This document shows positions 11,319 through 22,592 of a stretch of 64,000 nt of DNA, piece by piece (the stretch's first letter is position 1; each line of letters begins with the position of its first letter). The notes below the pieces were generated by a model, which worked only from the letters and a program-made list of their open reading frames with translations, did no database searches and was not told where the DNA came from. The translations under genes and the position numbers were made by a program. Source of the stretch: Rosellinia necatrix (taxonomy: Eukaryota; Ascomycota; Sordariomycetes; Xylariales; Xylariaceae); the NCBI GenBank assembly GCA_021209875.1, contig JAGYVD010000007.1, positions 2,418,001 to 2,482,000 on the forward strand, written 5' to 3'.

Positions 11319-12725
11319 ATGGCCCTCCGTCTGGGGTCGTGGTGGCTCCTCGCTGTCACCAGCGTGATCGCTCAAGACAGCATTAGTGACGATAGGACAA
11401 CCAGGACCGATTCAACTCTAACTCTGAGCGAAGCCACTACGCCTACCAGTCTTTACCAGTCCTTCGCGTCCCAGATAACACAGGAGACCGATGGCTTGGT
11501 AACTGTATCAGATGGAACGACCTATACACTCACCGACAACACTACCAACTCGGCGACGGCCAAACCGAAAACCAGCGATACAGTCACCATTCTGACCGGC
11601 TCGGCTAAGACGACGGCAACCACTCTATCCGGAAACGTGTCGACGACCGTCTCTCCAACACCAGGGCCCCAAAACACGCAAGTTTGCAATAATTATCTCG
11701 AGTTCTGCACGCGGAAATATAGCAATATTACCGAGGTTGCCTGCCACAACTCCCCATTCATCACGCAAAATAACATTGCTGCAAATCAGCAATATGATGT
11801 TACCCAGCAGCTAGACGACGGGGTGCGCTTTTTGCAGGCTCAAATCCAATGGCCGGGTAATGCCACAGAGCCGCATTTCTGCCACACAAGCTGCGAAATA
11901 CTGGATGCCGGCCCAATAACAGATTGGCTCACGACCGTGAAGGATTGGGTAGCCCAACATCCGTTCGACGTAGTAACCATTCTACTGGGTAATGGAAATT
12001 AGTACGTCCTAAGTTCTGCCTTTTCTGACCGTGATATACTTGGATAGTTGGACCTAACCTTGATTAGCTCTGCGCCCTCACTATACGTGCCATATATCGA
12101 GAAATCTGGGATACGGCGCTACGTATATACACCTCCCTACGTTCCAATGAACCTGACGAGCTGGCCGACTCTAGCCGAGATGATCCTAAGCGGCGAGAGA
12201 GTCGTTATGTTCCTGGACTATGAGGCCGACCAAAAGGAATATCCATGGCTTCTCGACCAATTCTCCCAAATGTGGGAAACGCCTTTCGATCCAGTAGATA
12301 ACAGCTTTCCTTGTGATGTACAAAGGCCACCCGACCTATCCATCGCCGACGCCAATAACCGGCTCAATCTCGTGAATCACAACCTCAATATCCAACTCTC
12401 CGTCTTGGGCGCGGATGTGCTAGTTCCCGCTCGTGGCGAGCTGAATACCACAAATAACGCGACCGGGCCCGGCAGCCTCGGGCATGCAGCTGATAACTGC
12501 CTCGCTCAGTGGGGTCGGCCACCCAACTTCCTCAATGTGGATTACTATAATTACGGCGGCTACCCCGGCTCAGTCTTCGAAGTTGCCGCCCGGATGAATA
12601 ATGTTACCTATAACCGACCATGCTGTGGTGTTCCTGCTAACGGGGGTATAAAAGGACTCTCCGGCCCAAAGCCTGGTGCAACCTATCTCTTAATGGCACT
12701 AACATTGTTTTCGTTTCTTACGTAG
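11319..12725 (+). CDS. secreted or GPI-anchored PLC-like phosphodiesterase
   Basis: Two exons, 11319-12001 and 12068-12725, separated by a 66-base intron (donor GTACGT, acceptor GATTAG) give 446 residues. Residues 1-19 are a signal peptide. Residues 20-120 are a Ser/Thr-rich, sequon-rich spacer. The catalytic-like domain starts near residue 122. It has ACHNSPF (His143) and FCHTSC (His189), the two positions where PI-PLC X domains carry catalytic histidines, followed by DVVTILLGNGNYS across the splice junction. The last 20 residues are hydrophobic after a small-residue stretch, which suggests a GPI-anchor signal. Fungal members of this PLC-like superfamily have no firmly known substrate. Phosphatidylinositol or glycolipid cleavage at the cell surface is inference. 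The splice is well supported because it restores the GNGNYS motif. Confidence 0.82.
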
Positions 12726-15700
12726 TTTTCACCAATAGCTCATAACACATGAGCGTTGATCCAAGCTTTAAGCCAACAGGAGACGCTTGGGTTTCTGCCA
12801 ATCCATAAGAATGCCTTAATGTACATTGTAGAAGAAACAATGTTGTCACGATTAGAGACATAGATTAAGGCGATTCTGATGAGGTTCAAAAAGGTCACAG
12901 TATGTGTGGTTTTCGAAAGTCGATAAACCAATAATATTATATAATAATTTAACTCGAAACATCGCAACAGTATCAATACATACGTTCGAATGAGAGAAGA
13001 ATCGAAGTGTAACCTGGAGAGGTGTAACATTATTCCTCAAGTCAAGACTAGTTATTACAATGCAAATTGTAGAGCGAACTGTATTCTCGGTAAGTAACCA
13101 AACCGAATATTCCGTATTTGCGTCTAGGTCAAGACTACTGTTCGTAGAATTTCAGAGGGGACCATAGCTTTCGAGCTTACCTCAGCTTCTCGAAAACCAC
13201 AACTTGAATAGCAGCCTATAACTGCAAATATGAATGTGTCAAATAAATGACGTGTGCTATATTAAAAGGAGAGATTTTCTCTTTGTTTGGTATTCGCTAA
13301 ATACCCAGTATTGGGCTCGGAGCTCGGGGCCTGTTCCGTGACGAGTAACTACTTACGAAAGACAATACATACAACTACCCTCCCTAGTATAATAGCATTT
13401 TTACCAAAAGTGCCACAGTTCCAACCGCTAGTATTTTAATGCCATGTATTTTTGCACAAGGGAAGAAGCTCTCTTTTCAAGATAACCAACAGCTATTGCG
13501 GCTTATATGCATGATATTCTATCCCATGCTGGGTGGAGGCCAGAAGCCCGGGGCTTAATTCCGCGATACCCAGATATATGTATAAGGGTACTGAGGCTCA
13601 TACCGAGTTGATCTTATAAGCAATACATATTAAGAGCATTGTAAGGAAACAATAAAAATCTACTCAGTAGTAGTCACCAAGGGTGGCCCCTATATAGACT
13701 CGTAAATCCCCTTTTGTCACGAAATAGTACTGCAACGCTAGCCACAACACCACTGTCGTTAGGATATCAAGTGTGAGTTAGCGATATAAATCGTTATGTT
13801 CTTCTACCTTAGCGTCTCTAAGAAGTGCTTAGAGGGTATGCCGAAGAACTCCAAGGTCTGTAGCTTGGCTATGAATAGCTGATTTAACGAACCTAACGAG
13901 ATGATAAACCCCCACAGGACAGTATGTATGTTTTGCATTAGGTAAGTTAACAATGTGATGTCTATCCTATGTTCAACGGCATAAAAGGGTCCAGATATTG
14001 CTGACATAGCCATAGATACAAACCAACAGGTTCACAAGCGGGGGTTCATGGAGAACGAAGCAACTATGGTGTCCTAGATGAAGGCTTCTGGGTCTTTTGA
14101 CTCCCCGTAAACAGTACATTACGCACAATAACATAGACAGCCACTCTCGAAATGGCAAACAGACGGGATCTGGCCCCTCTGGTTGAGTGGCGCTATGAGG
14201 TCCTCTCAACATTTTAGCATTACAGTGATTATGGCAGCAGAATGCTGCTTGGCAGGATATGGATTCAATGCTCTAGAACTGGCGGCCGAGGCCGAGTGTC
14301 AGCAACATACACCGTGGAGACTGCCCCTCTAAGAGAGCAGCCGCCTGACTTTATTACATCCATATGGGTCTTACGAGAGAGCATGGTTCACGACATGCAT
14401 AGTAAACAATATAGTACGTTAGCTCTTGCCTTCGACGTTCAATTGGGGTCCTTAATGCCATATCTCACCGGTCCCCGTAGAGAAGATCGCGAAAGGCAAT
14501 AGGTCGAGCCAAGACGTAACTGCTCATCATCAACGTGGCAGATGTGCTGTATTTCCCGAAGGACTACGGACTTAATTCTGCGGCCCGCCGTTTACTTACT
14601 TGGCAAGTAAGCATAGAGGCACTCGGTAGTCTACTTCTTTGCGCCTGAGTGACAGCACCCTGATACCGGACTCCGAAGGCAATATGGTCAACGGTATGGA
14701 TTAGTATAGAAAGAAGAGCCGGAGCTGTGAAGCCGCTGCTGACATCAGTTGGACAACTCATTCCTCATTGGCAGCTTGTACGAGAAATGGTTGTTGCAGT
14801 ATCAAGATGACGAACCGAACAAATGGCATCAAAGGAACCAATGGTATCAATGAGGGAAACAGAGTCAATGGCGACGGGGCGCACACTGAGAGGAAACGAG
14901 AAACTGTCGAATTAGGATTAGCTATCGGAATATAAGGCGAAGTTATGCTAGGCAGAGAGTTGTTGATATTCGGACTCTCAAATGTTTTATCTCGTGTGCA
15001 TTGAGTTATCTTTACCTAATGTTGACTACGGGTAAACTATGGCTCATCAAATACTACTGCACTACGACGATCTAGCGGGTTCTTTTTGTGATTCCGTGCT
15101 TCAGTCGTGGTTGGGCGTCTTGGCATCCGTATGAAGTAGGGAACCTGTGCGTATGTATATCAGACGGCAACAACCAATTGGCTTACATGGAAAAAGACTG
15201 CCTTCTAGGCCGAAACAATGCTTGGCCAACCTAACCTAAGTGATCACCGCGGCAGTTATGACAAAGCACTTCGGAATCCGGTTCTTATAGCTTAAATCAA
15301 ATATTCCAAACTTGGCATTGGGAGGACGCAGCGCCGCATTGCGGTGGCCGTGTCTATAGGTAGCCAATAATTATTACCTTGGTGGTTGGCATTATATCTC
15401 ACGTTAGCTAGCCGTCTAGCTAGCATCAGAGATGCACCGAGGCTTCCGACCATGCCCTACACTTACTCCGTAAAATGGCGGATCGCGTAAGACGATAGCT
15501 TGGCGAAAGAGATTTGACTTGGTGCAGAATCTCGGTGCCTAACGGTATTTGCGCGTCAGGGCGGACTGTCTTTGCGCCATAGGGGGCGGAGGGGAAGGGG
15601 AAGTATGGGGCAGGCGGACATTGGAACCAACTCGGTGGCTGCTCTTTGTCCCGTGTCGAGCTACCGCAGCCAGAGACGGGGCCGGCGGTAGTGGCTTAGT

Positions 15701-15895
15701 TCAGCTGAACGGAGAGGATGACGACTGTACCACAATGGGCTGAACGCTAGAGCCTCGTTCGAGAATAGCGCATGCGGTCCTCCGTTCTGAGCCTCAGCAT
15801 ACGTGTTTGTGAGCCTCTCTATTGCGACCGACAGCGCTGCACATCATCACAGTCCTGGATGGGATGAGCGGTCGTGTGAAGACGAAATATTTGAC
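12726..15895. other. gene-poor intergenic region
   Basis: About 3.2 kb with stops in all frames at normal spacing and AT content somewhat above the neighbouring genes. Short frames on either strand (for example 13804-14013 minus, rich in hydrophobic residues, and 14242-14502 plus) carry no motif I recognise. No tRNA-like cloverleaf or 5S rRNA was seen. Confidence 0.5.
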
Positions 15896-15903
15896 TATAT
15901 AAA
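15896..15903 (+). promoter_or_regulatory. TATA box of the PAF-AH-like gene
   Basis: TATATAAA lies 25 bases before an upstream ATG (15928) and 109 bases before the ATG at 16012. Transcription normally starts some 30 or more bases past a TATA box, so the first ATG would be at or before the transcript start. This favours 16012. Confidence 0.6.
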
Positions 15904-16011
15904 CAATGACCCCTAGCAGAATAAGAGATGATAATTAACCACCTCACCAAAATCAGCCTTGAGTCTATAGCAACACATCAATCCCAATTTTTCCTCGTGC
16001 CATATCTCGAA

Positions 16012-17145
16012 ATGCTGCAATCGGCATTAATATCTGTCGTGTTTGCCCTTGGGGGGGCAAGGGCAAAAGCCATTGTCCCCGAGCCCACGGGCCCGTACAA
16101 AGTCGGCACCACTGTGCTGGAGCTGATCGACGCTTCTCGACAAGATCCATTCGCGCCGACTCCGCAGCCGCGAGACCTCCTCATCTCCCTATTCTACCCG
16201 ACGCAGACCAGGAACTGCACGCTTGCGCCTCAGTTCCCCCCGATAACCGCGGCTGCGATTGACAGCACCATCAACGGGACGGGGGTCGCTGAGTCTGTCT
16301 TCACGCGCGCCTGCGACGGCAGCCCCCTCTCCCGACCGGACCTGCCCCTGCTGTTCTTCGGGCCCGGCCTCGGCACGAGCCGGCTCTTCCACTCCGACAC
16401 GGCGGCGGAGTTCGCCAGCCGGGGATGGAACGTGGTGACGATCGACCACCCGTATGACGGCATGATCGTCGAGTACCCGGACGGGCGGTTCGTGCTCCCG
16501 ACCGACTCGCCCACCCAGGCCGACACGACGCCGGCGCAGTACCTCGACGCGCGGGTGAAGGATCTGAGCTTCGTCCTGGACTCGCTGTCGGACCCGGCCG
16601 TCACCTCTCGCATCCCCGGCCTGGACGCGCGCCACCCGCGCGGCATGGGCGGGGGGAAGCTCAGGACGGACAAGGTCGGGGTGTTCGGGCACTCGCTCGG
16701 GGGCGCGACCGCGCTCCAGCTGCTGGCGGACGACGCGCGGTTCGCCGCGGGCGCGGACCTCGACGGGGCCGTCTTCGGCCCCGTCGTCCAGGCGGGCACG
16801 GACGCGCCGTTCGTCTACGTCCGCCGGCCGGGGCACACCCACGAGTCCGACCCGACGTGGGCCGAGGCGTGGCCCAACCTAACGGGCTTCAAGCGCGAGT
16901 ACATCGTCGACGGAACCACCCACGGCTCGTTCACCGACCTCCCCATCCTCAGGGATCTCCTGGGAGCGGAGACGCTTGGCGAGTATGCGGACGAGGTCGG
17001 CACCATCGAGGGCGCTCGGATCGTCGAGATCGAAGCGGCCTTGTTGGAGGCTCTGTTTGACCGATATATCAAGGGGCATGGCGGCGAGTTGCTGGATGGG
17101 CAGGGGCTGGACGCCTACCCTGAAATTACCCTGGCGACGAATTAG
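16012..17145 (+). CDS. secreted alpha/beta hydrolase, platelet-activating-factor acetylhydrolase-like
   Basis: A single exon of 377 residues. The first 20 residues (MLQSALISVVFALGG...) are a signal peptide. An in-frame ATG at 15928 would add 28 residues before it and hide it, and the TATA box position argues against that start. The nucleophile elbow is GHSLGG (Ser228), the acid is probably Asp251 in ADLDGAVFG, and the base is His304 in THGSF. Together with LLFFGPGLGTSR, which supplies an oxyanion-type loop, this is the PAF-acetylhydrolase/lipase-like fold of fungal secreted esterases. Short-chain phospholipid or ester hydrolysis outside the cell is the likely chemistry; the true substrate is unknown. 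The middle of the gene (about 16200-16950) has codons ending almost always in G or C, unlike the flanking DNA. Confidence 0.8.
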   Translation: MLQSALISVVFALGGARAKAIVPEPTGPYKVGTTVLELIDASRQDPFAPTPQPRDLLISLFYPTQTRNCTLAPQFPPITAAAIDSTINGTGVAESVFTRACDGSPLSRPDLPLLFFGPGLGTSRLFHSDTAAEFASRGWNVVTIDHPYDGMIVEYPDGRFVLPTDSPTQADTTPAQYLDARVKDLSFVLDSLSDPAVTSRIPGLDARHPRGMGGGKLRTDKVGVFGHSLGGATALQLLADDARFAAGADLDGAVFGPVVQAGTDAPFVYVRRPGHTHESDPTWAEAWPNLTGFKREYIVDGTTHGSFTDLPILRDLLGAETLGEYADEVGTIEGARIVEIEAALLEALFDRYIKGHGGELLDGQGLDAYPEITLATN

Positions 17146-18043
17146 GTAGGTCTGTCATACCTCCCTCGCCCTTTTAAGTTACGCCAGGGATCGGGAAGTG
17201 GATCAGAGTTCGGTTGCGGGCGGCAAGAGGTCTTGTCTTCGCAGGGGATGGATTAGACGGTAGAGCATTCAACATGCTATTTCAATTGTCCAATTTCAGA
17301 TTTGTTATTGCCTTGATAAAATACTGCCAACTTGTTCTTAGCTAGCTAAATTCGAAAGACACAAGTTTGCATAAAGTTAATCTAGAATTCGATTCGATTT
17401 GCACCTACCTAAGTAGTATATGTAGCGATAGTTATAGAGCAATGTTGTGTTGTAGATGGGATGGAGACCTAGGAATTGAAAATGGGCGTCCACCTTAGTA
17501 GGTAACCACTCAACACTGTGGGTCGGGTCGTACCTCCCCTTACATTGCCTGCTATTACATATACACTAGTGTAAGTGCGGCTGCGTGCAGGTGCGGCGCT
17601 GAGCCCGAGGAAGAAGGCACCAACTACCTAGGTAACGTCATATCCGGTACCTAATGTAAGTACCCGAAGGCTAGTGCACCACCTAATGCAGTAGTGAGCT
17701 TCCACCTTCCTGGCGCTCGTAGAAGGTTCACTTCCTGGCCTATGACATCACGTTGACGAATTCATCGAAAGGTTCTGATGGTATGGGACACATGGCTCCT
17801 GACACACGGTTTCTGGTTGGCATATATAATTGGCGCATGGTAACTGAAGTTGTAAAGCTTGTCTTTGAGATATCCATTCATCTATCTATCTTCTATAGAT
17901 ACCTTACAATTGCCCAATCAGACGTCCATCCACAACCGTCCATTGGTAGAACGATTCCCGCGGTTCAACTTTTATAATCCTATAAGACAGTACCTACTTA
18001 CTACTTAAGTACCGAGTATAGTACTACACCGGTTCCCAACACG
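17146..18043. other. intergenic region rich in TAGGTA-type motifs
   Basis: About 0.9 kb with motif copies near 17403, 17500, 17627, 17648 and 17991-18010. A 74-codon frame at 17753-17977 has no recognisable domain. The last part serves as promoter for the next gene. Confidence 0.5.
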
Positions 18044-19425
18044 ATGCCTACAACGAGAGCTGCCGAGAAGGACGCCATCGCTGGTGGTGGTCGTATCGAG
18101 CGTGAAGGCGGGATCGAAGGTGCTGGCTCGAAACATAAAATCCTAGATGAGCCGTCGCTGGAACCGAAACGCTCGAAAACACTCGACGATAAGACTCAGC
18201 AGACCATTGAAGACACGATGCCCAGGTCTGTGGGCCGTCTGGTAGCTTATTGATGTTAGATGTCGTACGTTTGCCGCTAACATATCCTCTCTAACTCCCA
18301 GTCCTACAGAGGCATACGGCAGTGGCTATGCAATATCGCAATCGAAAGAGGAGCCAGAAGCGAGCAAGGAAGAGGATCAGAACGGTCACAGCCAAGAGCA
18401 GAAGGCAGACACGGCAGACACAGCAGACAAAACAGACAGAGCAGACAAAACAGACAGAGTAGACACAGACACGGCAGAAGAACACGGGGCACGCAAAGGC
18501 ACCGTTCCGTCTAGTATCCTCGAAAAGGGGATCATCTACTTCTTCTTCCGCGGCCGCGTGGGGATCGACGAACCCAGCGACGTAAGCGAGATCCGGCGAA
18601 GCTATATGATCCTCCGCCCGCTCGGCAAGGATTCCAAGATTGGGGAGGGCACAGTCCGCGACGCCGGCAACATCCGGCTGATCGCGGTGCCGAAGAAGGT
18701 GTTCCCCCGCAGCGGCCGGGACCGGTGGATCGCCTTCGTCGAGAAGTCCCACGCATCGCTGGCGACGCTCAAGGAGGAGTTCCTGCCGTCCTCCGACTAC
18801 GAGACCAAGACGGCCGGTACCCGGCACTCCCCCGCCGCCAAGCCGGCCGCCGAGGGCATCTACGCCATCACCACGACGGGGCGGGAGAGCCACCTCGCGT
18901 ACGTGATCACCCTGACATCCGAGCTCGGGGAGCTCCAGGCCGAGCTGGGGCTGCGGCAAAAGGGGAGCTTTATCATCAGCACGAGAAACCCGCAGTATGA
19001 TGCGCCACGGGGGACCGCGCTTCCCAAAGGCCCCGAGTATCCCAAGGAGTAAGTCAAACGGATCACACCCAACCCCTAATTCTCTAAGGAGTGTGTTAAT
19101 TTCGGCATCGCGTAGTGTGCAGGACGAGTTTCGAACGCTCCGCTGGGTGCCCTCGCGGCCGCACCATCTCGATTACGTCAACACGCAGTTTCTGCTGGTC
19201 GGGGAGTCGAGCGGGATCGCGAAGGCCACCGAACCCCTGAAGGGGGACAAGGAGAAGGAGGAGGAGGAGAAAGAGGGCAAGTCGAAGCCGGAAGAGGAGT
19301 TGGAGAAGCTGGAAGACGAGGACACGCATAGGATGGAAGCGTTACGAGATGATGATTCGGCGGCCATCTTTGCCGATCTGGGGGTCTTTGGAAAGGATTA
19401 CTCGACGCTGGATACGACATTCTGA
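18044..19425 (+). CDS. conserved fungal protein of unknown function (family often labelled BTB domain transcription factor)
   Basis: Three exons, 18044-18225, 18302-19048 and 19116-19425, with introns of 76 and 67 bases, give 412 residues. The N-terminal 60 residues are charged and hydrophilic. A segment from about residue 85 to 120 is built of ADTADKTDRADKTDR-like repeats encoded by near-repeated DNA. The conserved core begins at VPSSILEKGIIYFFFRGRVG and runs through a SYMILRP motif to PEYPKEDVQDEFRTLRW and VNTQFLLVGE. The tail is Glu/Lys-rich and ends in DLGVFGKDYSTLDTTF. I recall this core as a Pezizomycotina-wide family commonly annotated as a BTB domain transcription factor, but I cannot see a BTB fold or a DNA-binding motif. 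The first donor (GTCTGT) is weak; the frame and the TPMPRSPTEAYG-like join nevertheless hold. Confidence 0.7.
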
Positions 19426-19841
19426 TCGATATACGATAGTCGGAATCGTGTACGATATTGTCTTGCTAAAGTGATATCCGGGAGTATCCAGGCTGGAGAT
19501 ATAGGTTCTTGTACGACACAGGGAATCGATAGTTGAATGAGTCGGTAGGGCAATAACAGGCTCGAGAATGATAAACCTCCATGTGCGCATCGCAGGTTGG
19601 CATTGCCAGGCATGAGTCGTTGCGGTTAATTGCGGGTGCATATGGATTTGGAGTGAAAGTGGTTGGGGCAGAACCTAGATGGCGCGATCACCCCTTGTCT
19701 AAACGTCTATATTACCATCCGTCTGCTCTAACTCTATATAATAATAAGGTATATATAAATTCGCAACGAGGAAACAAAAGGAAACAAAGAAAAGAAAAGG
19801 GGTATCTCCAGGAAACCCCCCCTCCTCCCCCTTCAACCCAT
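19426..19841. other. short intergenic region between convergent genes
   Basis: About 0.4 kb between the stop of the preceding plus-strand gene and the stop of the GH89 gene. It holds the 3' flanks of both genes and an A/G-rich run near 19765-19800. Nothing else is seen. Confidence 0.6.
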
Positions 19842-20435
19842 CTAAGCCGCGAACACCTCTCCCCAAGCCTCAGCAGTCGCAGCCAAGACCTCCTGCAAGT
19901 CGCCCGCCGCCGGCTGCTGCTGCTGCTGCCGCTCCTGCTGCTGCTGCTGCCTCCGCAACTCCCCAGGCGCAACCGCCGCGGCACCACCATCACCACCACC
20001 ACCGCCGCCGCCGCCGCCAGCGCGACCACCAACCCACTCGAGCTCCCAGCGCAGCAGGCCGGCGGCGAATACGGCCTGGTCGTACTCGGCGGGCGGCGTG
20101 GCGGCGAGGTAGTCGACGAAGGCGCGCCAGCGCGGCAGGTAGTACGAGCCCACGAGCCCGGCCCACGCCCGCGACGCGTAGTCCGAGATCTGGCCCGCGG
20201 GCCCCCAGAGCGTGACCTGGTTGCGCGCCTGGTACTCGAAGAAATTCGCGTCCGCTGGGTTCGCAGAGGAGGAGGAGGAGGAGGAAGAGGAAGAGGATCT
20301 GCGCGCCGCGTCGATCCAGGTGGACAGCCGGAAGTGCTCGTTGGTGGCGAGCACGCGGTCGAGCACGAGCAGGAGCGCCGCCAGCCTCTCGCCGTGCGCG
20401 CGGACGGCCTCCGCGCGCGCATGCTGCTGCTCCTG

Positions 20436-20474
<39 letters not shown>

Positions 20475-22592
20475 CTGGTCCTGGTCCTGGTCAGCTCCAG
20501 CGGGACGGTAGTGGTAGTAGTAGGCGGCGATGAGCCGCTCGTACAGCGGCGCGAAGGCGTTGGCGAGCACCTGGCGCGTGAGGTCGACGAGGTCGTAGCG
20601 GAACGCCGGGTCGGCGAAGAGCGCGGGCGCGGCGCGCCCCGCGGCGTAGAGCCGGCGCCACGCGGCGGCGACCACGGCCGGGTCGTAGTTGAGGACCGTC
20701 GGGTGGTGGCCCGTGCGGTTCAGCAGGCCCGACGCCGCCGGCGCGAGCTCGAGGATCGCCTTGGGCACCGCGTTCGCCGCCAGGTCCGTGTTGTTGAACA
20801 CCGTCGGCCGCAGCGTCTCCCAGGCGTCGTACGCGCCCCGCGGCAGTTTTTCGACGCCGCCGCCGCCGTCGCCGCCGCCGCCGCCGCCGCTACGGGCCGC
20901 CCCGTAGCGCGCGGTCACCCAGTCGCGGAAGTACCGCCGCGTGTCGATCGGCGTCCGGCTCCACGCCTGGTCTAGCAGGAGGTCGTACATGATCTCGTTG
21001 CCCTCGAGGCCCTCGGGCGTGAGCCCGAAGCCGACCAGCGTCGGGCTGGCGTCGAGCGCTTCGATCGAGTTCACCGTCACATTCATGATCTGCCCGTACT
21101 ATTATTATAACGGCGGTTAGTGATCTCGGCGGGTTAGAAGTTGTCTCGTAAGAGAGAGAGAGGGAAAAGGGGGCAGGGGAAAGGGGGAGGAGAACAAACC
21201 AGTCCGTAGTTACCGCCATAGCCGTGAAGTTGACACCAGATCCAGGGCTTCCCGTAAAACGAGCTGGTGCGCTCCCATTGTGGTTGGGACTCGGCAAATA
21301 GGTCCAAGATCAGCATGTCGGAGTCGACCGGCACGCCGCCGAGGAACGCCTCGACGCGGGAGTTGGTCCAGAAGGCCGAGTTGGACGCGAAGAGCCAGCC
21401 CTGCATGATCCAGATGGCGTCCGGATCGGCCGTCTTGAGCGACTTCCACGTGTTCTCGCTCACGCTCTGGAGATAATCCAGCTCGCCTGAGGCGGGGTTG
21501 TTCTCGTTGAACTGGTCCAGGGTCCAGAAGTTCGTCACATCGCCATAGTAGGACTTCTGCTTGGAGATGAAGCGGACTTGGAGCTCCTCGAACAGAGGGT
21601 CGAAGGGGTCCAGGAACGTGTCGTTGGTATAGCTCGTCGGGAAGCCCTCCCAGTTCGAACCATTCGACACATTAGCCGAGGGGAAGACACGGGTGATGGA
21701 CCTGGGCGTGTAGCCAGGGAATGCCGGGAGGATGGGCTTGATTCCCAGCTCAACCATGCGCGCCACGATCTTCTTCTGCAGCGAGAACTGATCCTCTATC
21801 CACGACTTAGGCGTCGGGCCGCCCCAGGAGCCTTGGATGTTCCCAAAGTGGTTCCAGGCGAGGAAGGCCGGACCACTGATGAAGTCCTCGAGGTCGGAGT
21901 CGGAGAAGCCCATTTCTCGGAAGACCTCGATGTAGATCTTCTCAAACCCGATCCATGCCAGGGCCGTGTTGATGCCGCGGAGGGCCATCCAGTCAAGGTG
22001 CTGCTCCCATTCCTCCCATCCCCAGAAAGCGGATGTATAGGAAGTCGTCACTTGAAGGTTGTTAGGTAAACCTGGCCCCTCCCCGTATAACGCTATATAG
22101 GAAACTGACCGGTGTTCAAGTAGTATCTGTAAGGCACAACGCTTGAGCCCGTCAGCGGGCTGGAGAGAACAGGGAGCTCCCGAGGCGCCTTATGCAGCTG
22201 ACTGCCGATAAACCACCAGACGTCGACGTGCGCTTGGCTCGACAGATAGGCATGTAGACTGGGAGTGGTGCGTTGGTTACAATGCTTTCTTCGGAGGAAC
22301 GAAGCGAAGACAGCACATACCCATAGAACAGTGCGCCTACTGTATTACCCTGCACGAGGATCTTCCCATCACTCGTGCTGGAAACGGAATAACTGTCGTT
22401 TACACGCTCCGTCTCGATGTCCGACCGCGCCACAGTAGCGGCCGGCTCGCCCACGATCTCGAACCGGAAAGAGTCGGCATGCTGGGGCAGGCGGCGTCGG
22501 ACCAGCGATTCAACACCGGACGTCGATTCCGTGGTCCGGAGGGCAACAGCACCGGCGGCAAAGGCCCAGGCAATGAGCTTGAAGAGACGCAT
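19842..22592 (-). CDS. GH89 alpha-N-acetylglucosaminidase (NAGLU-like), secreted
   Basis: Four exons on the minus strand, 22592-22321, 22237-22110, 22050-21200 and 21098-19842, with introns of 83, 59 and 101 bases, give 835 residues. Residues 1-18 are a signal peptide. Family landmarks in order are HVDVWWFIGSQLH-type N-domain sequence, YYLNTVTTSYTSAFWGWEEW, the WTLDQFNE motif with Glu near 316, LQGWLF-like IMQGWLFASNSAFW, LDLFAESQPQW, IWCQLHGYGGNYGL and GLTPEGLEGNE with Glu near 446. The two glutamates align with the catalytic pair of human NAGLU. GH89 enzymes remove terminal alpha-linked GlcNAc; in animals the substrate is heparan sulfate, which fungi lack, so the fungal substrate is open. 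The C-terminal domain is interrupted by low-complexity runs: poly-Gly near 488-498, Asp-Gln/poly-Gln 620-643, poly-Ser 686-697 and Gly/Gln tracts 774-812. Confidence 0.88.
20421..20492 (-). repeat. CAG/CTG tract encoding DQ and poly-Gln inside the GH89 gene
   Basis: GAC-CAG alternation passes into an uninterrupted run of about a dozen CAG codons, then Glu-Gln codons, in exon 4. The tract is in frame, so length change adds or removes glutamines without breaking the gene. Confidence 0.9.

Noticed and set aside
15928..16011. 28-residue N-terminal extension of the PAF-AH-like protein
   Set aside because: It would place a hydrophilic stretch before the signal peptide, and its ATG lies too close to the TATA box to be inside the mRNA.
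19581..20975. 464-codon open frame on the plus strand opposite the GH89 gene
   Set aside because: It is a GC-rich shadow of GH89 exon 4. Its Arg/Val/Leu-rich product has no domain, while the minus strand encodes a recognisable enzyme.
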